From: Actinomycetes bacterium
Lineage (GTDB): Bacteria; Actinomycetota; Thermoleophilia; Gaiellales; Gaiellaceae
Direction: 5' to 3'
Assembly (NCBI GenBank): GCA_030624785.1
Contig: JAUXJK010000008.1
Span: 1 to 20,818, forward strand
Length of the DNA stretch: 20,818 nucleotides
Within the stretch, counting starts at the first letter, position 1. Each line of letters begins with the position of its first letter. Shown here one piece after another: positions 6,018 through 13,017 of the stretch. The notes beneath the pieces are model-generated. The model was not told where the DNA came from. It saw only the letters and a list, made by a program, of their open reading frames with translations, and made no database searches. A program made the position numbers and the translations under genes.

Positions 6018-7667
6018 GTGGCCGTGAACGCACGCCCGTCTGTTCCGACCTGGCGCGATGGGGCCGGAATTCGCGTGCTCTCGTCGGTCGACCACAAGCA
6101 CATCGGAATTTTCTACCTGACCCTTGGCCTGGGTGTGCTTGCGGTAGCCGGAGTGGCCGGACTGCTCCTGGCATTCGACCTCGATCATGCGCCATTCGGG
6201 CTTCTGGACAGCTTCGCTCACAACCAGGTTGCCCTGCTCCAGAGCACAGGAGCGTTGTATGGAGTGGCGCTGCCTATCTGCCTTGGCCTCGCGTGTTATC
6301 TCGCACCGCTGCAGATCGGCGCGCGAAGGCTCGCGTTGCCACAACTCAATGCAATTGGACTCTGGACGGTCGTGGGCGGTGTCCTCCTTTTGATCACAAG
6401 TCCAGCCGCGGGTAACGCGGAGCAGATCACTGCAGAGTTCGCCGAGACGTTCGGTGGGCCGCTCTCGAGCCAGGGACGCCAGTTTTTCGCCCTCGGCATG
6501 CTGCTGGTCGCGATCGGTTCGAGCTTGACCGCCGTGAGCGTGTTGGCGACGATCTCCCGCCTGCGGGCTCCCGCCATGGTGGCCGCTCGTATGCCCGTCT
6601 TCGCCTGGGCGACCGGCTTCTTTTCTCTCGCTGTCCTCGTGGCCGGCATAGCGATGGGCGCCGTAAGCGCCGTTTTCCTGATCGACGCCGGTACGGCTGA
6701 TTTCTTTGCGTTCGACGTAACGAGCGTGGAGGGCGGGCATGTCGCCTTCTACGGGCACCTGCCCCAGGTCTGGTTCTTCGGACACCCTCTGCTGTACGCA
6801 GTTCTGATCCTCGTCGCCGGAGCGATCAGCGAGATCGTCCGCGCATTTAGCAGTGGTCGAGCGAACGGGCGCGGGTTGATCATGCTTGGCCTGATCGGCC
6901 TCACCGTCCTCTCGATTCTCGTTTCGCTTTACCACCTCGTGGCAGATGGCTTCTCCGCATCGTTCGACCGATCAGTTCCGCTGGCCGCGTTCGTCGCGAT
7001 GGTTCCAATGGGCGCGTGCGCGGTCGGCTGGCTGCTGACCCTCAAGAGTGGTCGAGTGAACATGCAACCGCCGTTCGCTCTGGCACTGCTGGCAAGCGCA
7101 CTTCTGATTGCCGGAACGATCGTGGGCCTCGCCCTGGGTTTCGTCGGCGACTTCAAGGACCCGTCGAGCTATCACCTCACGGCATTGTTCAGCGGCGTAC
7201 TCGGCGGCGCCACGATCGCGGCACTTCTCGGCGCCTTGCATTACTGGTTCCCAAAGATCACAGGGCGCGCGCTCGATCCGCGCGCGGCATGGCTCCAGGT
7301 GGGCCTGCTCTCGGCGGGGCTGATCGCTCTGCTCATCGGACAGTACGTCGTTGGTGAATCCAATATCGCACGCGGAGCGGCCTCTGAGGCAACGGCCGCA
7401 TGGAGCTCGGGCGGCAAGATCGGCGCCGCCTTCACGCTCGCTGGCTTCCTCCTCGTGTTCTTCGCGCTAGCAGGCTTCATTGCCGAATCGATCAAGGCCG
7501 TGAAATCTGGCCGCCGGGTCGGCAGCGACCCGTGGAGCGCAGACACGCTCGAGTGGTTCACAACGTCACCTCCACCGGCCACGAACTTCAACCGGCTCCC
7601 TGAGATCCGTAGTTCGCGCCCCCTCGCCGATCTACGGGCTCGGCTGGCGCGACCACATGCCCGCTGA
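6018..7667 (+). CDS. CtaD-like heme-copper oxidase subunit I homologue lacking heme ligands
   Basis: A 549-aa polytopic membrane protein that aligns along its length with aa3-type cytochrome c oxidase subunit I. Shared text includes SVDHKHIGIFYL (23-34), APLQIGARRLALPQLNA (96-112), WFFGHPLLYAVLIL (252-265), HYWFPKITGR (408-417) and the hallmark tail LEWFTTSPPPATNF (511-524). Key residues differ. The low-spin heme His is Gln75 (LLQST for TMHGT). The AHFHY motif holding both remaining heme ligands reads ALFSG (389-393). The HH copper pair is Tyr305-His306. The HPEVY Glu is Leu258 and the K-channel Lys is Cys334. His256 and Tyr260 remain. It cannot be an ordinary oxidase. The start is GTG 6018 (GTG 6024 is an alternative); the open frame to 5535 overlaps glcD antisense and is not coding. 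It overlaps the next gene by 11 nt. No subunit II or III gene is nearby. Confidence 0.9.
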   Translation: MAVNARPSVPTWRDGAGIRVLSSVDHKHIGIFYLTLGLGVLAVAGVAGLLLAFDLDHAPFGLLDSFAHNQVALLQSTGALYGVALPICLGLACYLAPLQIGARRLALPQLNAIGLWTVVGGVLLLITSPAAGNAEQITAEFAETFGGPLSSQGRQFFALGMLLVAIGSSLTAVSVLATISRLRAPAMVAARMPVFAWATGFFSLAVLVAGIAMGAVSAVFLIDAGTADFFAFDVTSVEGGHVAFYGHLPQVWFFGHPLLYAVLILVAGAISEIVRAFSSGRANGRGLIMLGLIGLTVLSILVSLYHLVADGFSASFDRSVPLAAFVAMVPMGACAVGWLLTLKSGRVNMQPPFALALLASALLIAGTIVGLALGFVGDFKDPSSYHLTALFSGVLGGATIAALLGALHYWFPKITGRALDPRAAWLQVGLLSAGLIALLIGQYVVGESNIARGAASEATAAWSSGGKIGAAFTLAGFLLVFFALAGFIAESIKAVKSGRRVGSDPWSADTLEWFTTSPPPATNFNRLPEIRSSRPLADLRARLARPHAR

Positions 7668-8910
7668 TTCATCCACGCGTCCTGGGCCGTGGCTCGTAGC
7701 GATCGCGCTGGCTACGATCGCGACGCTCGCGGCCGTTACGGTCACGGGAGATTGGGGCTCGCTCCCGCACTACGGCGCCGTGCTCATTGGCCTCGTACTG
7801 CTCATCACAGCCTGCATCACGGTCTGGTTCGCGCACCGAGCGCGTCCAAGGCTCGTCGCACTCTGGTTTACGGCGCTCGCGGTGTACCTCGCTCAGATCG
7901 CAACGGGCGGTCTCGTGCGCCTTGCCGAAGACGCAACGTGGGCGTCCACTCTTCACCTAGTCGCCGGCGCCGGCGCGATGCTCATGACGGTGCTAGCCAC
8001 CGTCGAGACGATCACGCCGCAGAGACTTCGACGGCCGCAGCTGGCTGCGCCCAGATGGCGTGACTACATCACGCTCACGAAGCCACGGATCATGGTGCTC
8101 TTGCTTCTCACGGCCGTGGGCGGCATGTTTGTTGGCGCCCAGGGCGTGCCGGAACTCGGGCTCCTGTTCGCGATGCTCGGAGGACTCGCACTGGCCTGCG
8201 GTGGCGCTTCCGCGCTGAATCACGTACTCGACCGAGATATCGACCTGTACATGAAGCGCACGGACAAACGTCCCGTCGCAACGGGCCGAATCGCCGTGAG
8301 CAATGCTCTCGAGTTCGGACTCGCGCTTTCGGCGTTCTCTTTCGTGATCCTTGCGAGTTTCACAAACGTCCTGACCGCCACGCTCGCGGTGTTCGGCGGC
8401 CTCTTCTACGTCCTCGTGTACACACGCTGGCTGAAGCGAACGACGCCCCAGAACATCGTGATTGGAGGCGCAGCAGGCGCGATTCCGCCGGTGGTTGGAT
8501 ACGCAGCCGCAACTGGCAACCTCGCCCTTCCCGCTCTTTTCCTCTTCCTCATCGTGTTTGTCTGGACGCCGCCGCATTTCTGGGCCCTCGCGCTGCTCAT
8601 CAAACGTGAGTACGCCGCCGCGGGCGTGCCAATGCTGCCAGTCGTGAAAGGCGACGCCGAGACTGCTCGAGCGATCTTCAAGTACTCGCTGGTCATGGTC
8701 CCCGTGACACTCCTCCCCGTACTTACGGGCACGCTCGAATGGTTGTATCTCGTGGTCGCCCTAGTGCTTGGAGCGGTGTTCCTGATGCTGTCGGTGCGCC
8801 TACTCCAACAGCTGACGCCGCAGCGCTCCCGGCGACTTTTTACGTACTCGCTCGCCTACCTCGCGTTGCTTTTCGTGGCTATGGCGATCGACCCGATCAT
8901 CCTCGCCTAA
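7657..8910 (+). CDS. ctaB: half heme A synthase (CtaA-like) fused to heme O synthase (protoheme IX farnesyltransferase)
   Basis: The C-terminal part (about 134-417) is a UbiA-family heme O synthase that farnesylates protoheme IX. It has YITLTKPRIMVLLLLTAVGG (137-156), the prenyl-diphosphate motif NHVLDRDIDLYMKRTDKRP (188-206) with N188, D192 and D196, and FVWTPPHFWALAL later. The first 125 residues are four extra membrane segments resembling one half of heme A synthase: LPHYGAVLIGL with His38, and QIATGGLVRLAEDATWASTLHL (trimmed to QIATGGLVRL plus STLHL) with His100. The 62-residue His spacing is close to that of a CtaA half. Full CtaA has two such halves, so this is a half-length domain on a complete CtaB. 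About 12-13 membrane helices are expected. The ATG at 7657 overlaps the oxidase-like gene by 11 nt, indicating coupled translation. The CtaB identity is secure; the half-CtaA reading is fairly secure. Confidence 0.92.
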   Translation: MPADSSTRPGPWLVAIALATIATLAAVTVTGDWGSLPHYGAVLIGLVLLITACITVWFAHRARPRLVALWFTALAVYLAQIATGGLVRLAEDATWASTLHLVAGAGAMLMTVLATVETITPQRLRRPQLAAPRWRDYITLTKPRIMVLLLLTAVGGMFVGAQGVPELGLLFAMLGGLALACGGASALNHVLDRDIDLYMKRTDKRPVATGRIAVSNALEFGLALSAFSFVILASFTNVLTATLAVFGGLFYVLVYTRWLKRTTPQNIVIGGAAGAIPPVVGYAAATGNLALPALFLFLIVFVWTPPHFWALALLIKREYAAAGVPMLPVVKGDAETARAIFKYSLVMVPVTLLPVLTGTLEWLYLVVALVLGAVFLMLSVRLLQQLTPQRSRRLFTYSLAYLALLFVAMAIDPIILA

Positions 8911-8912
8911 CC

Positions 8913-8945
8913 CGACTCGAGTCGCGAAGCACCCTCGGCTGAGGG
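8913..8945. other. palindrome and hairpin after ctaB
   Basis: A perfect 12-bp palindrome, CGACTCGAGTCG, lies at 8913-8924, two bases after the ctaB stop. A 5-bp hairpin CCCTC-GGCT-GAGGG follows at 8932-8945. There is no T-run, so this is not a classical intrinsic terminator. It could be an operator or an RNA processing structure for the 95-nt gap before the secreted-protein genes. Confidence 0.35.
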
Positions 8946-9005
8946 CCCGCGATCACTCGGTCGAGGGACAGCCCCGTCCCGCGGTATGCCGAAGAGTCAT
9001 TGGGT

Positions 9006-10916
9006 ATGAGTATGGCTCGACTAACCGTGGTGATGGCGCTAGCGCTAGCTTTTGCCTCGCCGGCTGCCGCCAGCTTCAACGCGGCGCCCACGGTGGCTAC
9101 CGTGAAGGCGGCAGAGGGTCGAACCCTCGCTGGAGCAACGTCTGGCGCCCCGCAGGATCTCCACGGCTTCCTTCTGCGCGAGAACGACAAGCGCAAGACC
9201 ACCCATACGTTCCCACGCACTCCGGCCTTTTCCTGGTCCCACGTCAAGGGTGCTCGACGATACGAGTTCGAGCTTTCAACCAGCCGCAGCTTTGCGGACA
9301 ACGGGATCGTGTGGAGAAGCAAGCCCCAGGCCGCCGTTGCGACCGTGCCCATCACACTCCCCTGGGTTACGGGCGCGAAGTACTCGTGGTTCGCGCGCGT
9401 ACGTGCTCTCGTAGGTGGAGAGCCTAGCCCGTGGAGCAAGCCCTTCGGTTTCAACCTCCGCCCACCGTCAGCGCCACGAAGTCTCTCGAACGGCATCAAT
9501 CCGCAGCCGGGCATGGTGCGATGGACGCCCGTCCCTGGCGCGACCGCCTACGACATCGTGTTCCTCTACGACCAGGGACAGTCCAAGTCGAAGCGCATTC
9601 GATCGGCGACGACTGCGGCCGATCTCCGAGAGCTCTACACGTTCCACAACGGGTTCCCCTCGAGTCAGCCTGTCTTCTGGCGCGTTCGGGCGGTCAGAGA
9701 GGTCGTGGGCAAGACGAAGAACGCACTCCCCGCCGTCTCCTACGGTCCATGGAGCGGACGTTTTCGCACCATTGAGCCTGCGTTCGACAACGGCACCCTC
9801 AGCCCGCTCGGATCGATCTCGCGTGCAGGCAAGACCGACGTGTTTTCGGCAGGCCCGACGGGCGCTCCGGGGCCGGGGCCGCATGGACTCTCGCCCGGAT
9901 TCTTCTGGACTGGAGCTCGCGGCCCGTTCGGTGAGTCGTTCGGCGACTGCTCAGTGCTATCTCAACTGTTCGGAATCACGTGTCCGCTCTACCACGTCTA
10001 CGTCTTCACCGACAACACCTGTAGCAACGTCGTGCACGTCTCCGACCTCGTCGGGAGCCCTGCGTACGTCCCTCGACTCACTCCGCCACTAGATCTCCCA
10101 ACGGACGGCAAGGGACTCTCGGCAGCTCCTGGAGTTTTCCTGAACGATGGCAGTGAAGGCGACGACGTCTACACAGCCGGAGACGAGCGAATTCGCGCGT
10201 CAGGCGTTCTCGACGAATCCTCGACCGACGAGGAGGCGGCTACGAGCGGCGCATCAGACGACTCCGACGCCGAAGGCTCTGAAGATGGCGCCTCGAGCGG
10301 CGACTCGAGCTCGAGCGAGCCCAAGAAGAACAAACTCTCGACGTCAAGTGGTGACGTTGAGCTCCGACGCAACGGCCTCTGGGATCTCGATTGGCCGAGT
10401 GCCCGCTACATATGGACGGTGGTACCAGTCGTACCCCAGATCATCCCGGACGATCCATCGAACCCAACCGACGGTAAGGTCATCTACAAAGACGTCGTAT
10501 TCCCCGAGGACATGTGTGCCCAGGGCAAAGGCTTCGGTTTCGGGAAGACGTCCGGTGTCGTCACGACGACCGAGTCTGGCGTCCCGTTCGCCTCAGGACT
10601 TTCTCCAGCCGGCAAGGTTGTCTCCTCCGGCGCTGAAGTGCCCAGCTTCTTCCAGCGCGTTGTAGTCGCGTGGAAGCCCGCTGTGGGTGCCACGAAGTAC
10701 GAGGTTCAGTTCAGCCGCAAGAAGAATGCCTGGAAGACGCTCAAGCGGAAGTTCACGCCCGGCACGCAGCTGCAGGCTCGTCTCTCTCCTGGAAAATGGT
10801 TCTACCGCGTGCGAGGACTCGACCTCTCGCTGCCAGGCAACCCGGGACTTAGCTGGAGCGAACCCGTCCAGCTCAGAATGACTGCGCCGACCTTCTCGAT
10901 CGTGGCGCGCTCATGA
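9006..10916 (+). CDS. secreted multi-domain protein with fibronectin-III-like repeats and an acidic linker
   Basis: A 636-aa exported protein with no recognisable enzyme domain. The N-terminus MSMARLTVVMALALAFASPA followed by AAS is a standard signal peptide, cleaved near residue 23. FN3-like beta modules recur: TPAFSWSHVKGARRYEFEL (from about 70), GMVRWTPVPGATAYDIVFLY (from about 170) and VVVAWKPAVGATKYEVQF (about 551-568). All share the W-x-P/H-V-x-G-A-x-x-Y-x-F signature. A central insert carries four Cys around GDCSVLSQLFGITCPLY and DNTCSNVV. Residues about 380-440 are a Ser/Asp/Glu-rich low-complexity linker ending in a PKKNK cluster. No sortase motif or membrane anchor is seen. The start could be TTG 9000, ATG 9006 or ATG 9012; GAAGAG at 8991-8996 favours 9006. 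The stop overlaps the next gene (ATGA), so the two proteins are probably made together and may act together outside the cell. Confidence 0.85.
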   Translation: MSMARLTVVMALALAFASPAAASFNAAPTVATVKAAEGRTLAGATSGAPQDLHGFLLRENDKRKTTHTFPRTPAFSWSHVKGARRYEFELSTSRSFADNGIVWRSKPQAAVATVPITLPWVTGAKYSWFARVRALVGGEPSPWSKPFGFNLRPPSAPRSLSNGINPQPGMVRWTPVPGATAYDIVFLYDQGQSKSKRIRSATTAADLRELYTFHNGFPSSQPVFWRVRAVREVVGKTKNALPAVSYGPWSGRFRTIEPAFDNGTLSPLGSISRAGKTDVFSAGPTGAPGPGPHGLSPGFFWTGARGPFGESFGDCSVLSQLFGITCPLYHVYVFTDNTCSNVVHVSDLVGSPAYVPRLTPPLDLPTDGKGLSAAPGVFLNDGSEGDDVYTAGDERIRASGVLDESSTDEEAATSGASDDSDAEGSEDGASSGDSSSSEPKKNKLSTSSGDVELRRNGLWDLDWPSARYIWTVVPVVPQIIPDDPSNPTDGKVIYKDVVFPEDMCAQGKGFGFGKTSGVVTTTESGVPFASGLSPAGKVVSSGAEVPSFFQRVVVAWKPAVGATKYEVQFSRKKNAWKTLKRKFTPGTQLQARLSPGKWFYRVRGLDLSLPGNPGLSWSEPVQLRMTAPTFSIVARS

Positions 10917-12274
10917 AGCGTCGATCGCTGAGATCGCTCCTGGGCGCGGGTGCCACGGCAACCGCCGTCGCCCTGATCACAGCCAGCACGGCCTTCGGTG
11001 CGCAGCCGCCCTCGCCGTCAATTCCCGATCTACTAGACGCATCCGACTCGGGAGTCAGCGCGACCGACGAGATCACGAACGACGCCACCCCAGACTTTCT
11101 CGTCAACGCCGGCGTCGCCCAGGCCGGCCTGACCGTCACCCTCTATCTCGCCGACCCGACGCAAAGTCCGACAGCAGTCGGAACTGCCACGATCGACGGC
11201 ACCGGTTTCGCCACGGTTAGCGCGGCAAGCACTCCCGACGCAATCTACGACGCCACCGCAACCACCAAGAACGCCATCGGCGAGGAGAGCAATCACTCCT
11301 TGTCAATCGAAATCGAGATCGACACGGCTCCGCCGACGATCTCGGGACCCCCGGTTCTTCTCAACTCGGGCGGAGGCCAGTTCACATTCACCCAGACGCC
11401 GACGTTCACGGTGTTCGTCGACGGCGACGATACGTCCACGACTGTCAAGACCTACGAAGGCGCTGTGCTTTTGGGGACGGGGCAGATCTCCGAGACCTTC
11501 CTGATACTTGGAGTGGCGCTGTCAGGGGCCGACGTTGTAACCGCCACCCCACTGGCCGACGGAGCGCACACGATCCATGCTGTTGCCTCCGACCTCGCCG
11601 GCAATACATCTACGCCGAGCAGCACGATCACCATTCAGATCGACGGTACGCCTCCGGTAGTCGGCACCCCCGATCTACTTGAAGCGGACGACGACGGCCC
11701 GAGTTCTACGGACAACGCCACGAAGAATCCGCGCCCCCGACTCGTATTCGTAACCGAGCCCAGCGTGCGCGTCATCATCTTCGAAGATGGCATCGCAATT
11801 GGCAGCGGTCATGCAGACGCCGCCGGCGTTGCGACGATCCGGGTCAACGATCTGAACTGGCTCGACGAAGGAGTTCATTGCATCTATGCCACGGCAATCG
11901 ATGGGGTAGGACATGTGAGTTCCGAAACCAAGCAGCTGTGCTTGACGATCGAAGAGGGAGCCGTTCCGTTTGCAAGCAATCTCGGCGTCGACCTCCAGGG
12001 CGCGTTCCTTTCGCTGTCGCTTCGCTCGACGGTCGCGGCCCGCGCCACGATCCGCGTGCTCGCGAACGGCAAGCCGGTCAAGTTCCGTATCGGAAAGAAG
12101 AAGGCCAAGAAGATCACCCGTCGACTGAAGGCTGGGAAGAGGAAGTCCGTCAAGCTACGAATCCCGAAACGGGTCGCGCGCAATGCGAAGATTCGTGTTG
12201 TCGCAAGCGTCAACAGCAAGGACGGCCGCCGCATTCTCGTAAAGAAGCGTGCGCTCGCCCAGCGCGCGCGCTAG
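10913..12274 (+). CDS. secreted bacterial Ig-like repeat protein with basic C-terminal domain
   Basis: A 453-aa exported protein. It has an N-terminal Arg-rich signal peptide (MKRRSLRSLLGAGATATAVA, cleavage near residue 30 after FGA). Three bacterial Ig-like repeats of the kind found in large adhesins follow: about 36-140 starting PDLLDASDSG, 141-250 (closing ITIQIDGTPP) and 251-345 starting PDLLEADDDG. The DASDSG and ADDDG turns look calcium-compatible. Repeats two and three contain the usual GNTSTPSST and GHVSSETK ends. The last 100 residues form a Lys/Arg-rich beta domain (GKKKAKKITRRLKAGKRKS about 396-414, LRIPKRVARN), a module I associate with exported proteins of Solirubrobacterales-type actinobacteria. 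There is no anchor motif. The ATG at 10913 overlaps the upstream stop. The TAG stop overlaps the convergent pgl stop. Probable surface or matrix protein; ligand unknown. Confidence 0.87.
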   Translation: MKRRSLRSLLGAGATATAVALITASTAFGAQPPSPSIPDLLDASDSGVSATDEITNDATPDFLVNAGVAQAGLTVTLYLADPTQSPTAVGTATIDGTGFATVSAASTPDAIYDATATTKNAIGEESNHSLSIEIEIDTAPPTISGPPVLLNSGGGQFTFTQTPTFTVFVDGDDTSTTVKTYEGAVLLGTGQISETFLILGVALSGADVVTATPLADGAHTIHAVASDLAGNTSTPSSTITIQIDGTPPVVGTPDLLEADDDGPSSTDNATKNPRPRLVFVTEPSVRVIIFEDGIAIGSGHADAAGVATIRVNDLNWLDEGVHCIYATAIDGVGHVSSETKQLCLTIEEGAVPFASNLGVDLQGAFLSLSLRSTVAARATIRVLANGKPVKFRIGKKKAKKITRRLKAGKRKSVKLRIPKRVARNAKIRVVASVNSKDGRRILVKKRALAQRAR

Positions 12275-12900
12275 CTCGAACTCGCTTCACTCTCGCCCTC
12301 GAGCGCCGTGCGATCAGCAAGCACGACCGTCTCGCCTGCCTGCACGTGCGACGCCGGGAGCGCAGGATCTCGCTCAATCACGCGCTTGACTATCTCGCGC
12401 TTGCCCTCTCCGCTTGCAAGAAATACGGCGCACTTGGCTGCATTGATGACCGGGTACGTGAGGCTGAGTCGCGGATGATCGGGCCGGTCGACCTGAACGA
12501 TTGGAGCAGTTGCATCGAGACCAGCATCGCCCGGAAACAGCGAGGCTGTGTGGCCGTCGGTGCCAATTCCGAGCAGCACGACATCGAACTGCGTCGGTAG
12601 GGGCGTGTCGAGCCCGCGTAGCGGTGTGATCTGCGATTCCGGAATTCCGACCTTGTCGAGGAGGGCCTCCCGTGCCATCCGCTCATTCGAGTCGGCGTGG
12701 TCAGGCTGGACCATGCGCTCGTCACCCCACCACACGTGCCAGGTTTCCCACGCGAGGGGCAACGTTGCGAGGCGTTCGTAGACGACACGAGGCGTCGAGC
12801 CACCCGCGAGCGAGATCGCGAACTGCGCCTGCCCCTCAGCGCGCTGGGCGATCCAATCTGCCCCGAGTTCCGCTAGATCGTCACCGATGACAACGCGCAT
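12271..12900 (-). CDS. pgl: 6-phosphogluconolactonase
   Basis: Hydrolyses 6-phosphoglucono-delta-lactone from the Zwf reaction to 6-phosphogluconate. At 209 aa it is a slightly short but complete member of the DevB/NagB-like family. The phosphate-binding loop ISLAGGSTPRVVYERL is at about 29-44, WHVWWGDERMVQPDHADSN at about 54-72, and LLGIGTDGHTASLFPG at about 109-124 with the catalytic-region His. The ATG at 12900 has GAGGAGG four bases upstream. It is the last gene of the tkt-tal-pgi-zwf-pgl cluster, 117 nt after zwf. Its TAG stop shares the palindrome CTAG (12271-12274) with the stop of the convergent Ig-repeat gene, so there is no room for a terminator between them. Confidence 0.95.
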   Translation of the reverse strand: MRVVIGDDLAELGADWIAQRAEGQAQFAISLAGGSTPRVVYERLATLPLAWETWHVWWGDERMVQPDHADSNERMAREALLDKVGIPESQITPLRGLDTPLPTQFDVVLLGIGTDGHTASLFPGDAGLDATAPIVQVDRPDHPRLSLTYPVINAAKCAVFLASGEGKREIVKRVIERDPALPASHVQAGETVVLADRTALEGESEASSS

Positions 12901-12973
12901 ACAGCCTCCTCGAATAGGGAATCACGAACCACCTGGCCGAGTTCTCCCGACCGCAGCTCGCCCTGCTCCCGGA

Positions 12974-12994
12974 GCCTGGCGAGCTAAGCCAGGC
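12974..12994 (-). other. stem-loop in the zwf-pgl gap
   Basis: GCCTGGC and GCCAGGC form a 7-bp stem with a 7-nt loop in the 117-nt spacer between zwf and pgl. There is no U-run, so it is unlikely to terminate fully. It could stabilise the zwf message or lower pgl expression. Nothing else is seen in the spacer apart from the pgl ribosome binding site at 12905-12911. Confidence 0.35.
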
Positions 12995-13017
12995 CTCGCC
13001 GGTCGCGTGGAGCCGAC

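Noticed and set aside
5886..6935. Minus-strand open frame of 349 codons over the oxidase-like gene
   Set aside because: Composition is Glu/Arg/His-rich shadow text, with no domain; the plus strand encodes conserved membrane helices here.
9038..9049. GCTAGCGCTAGC palindrome as a regulatory site
   Set aside because: It lies within the signal-peptide codons and is explained by repeated Ala-Leu codons.
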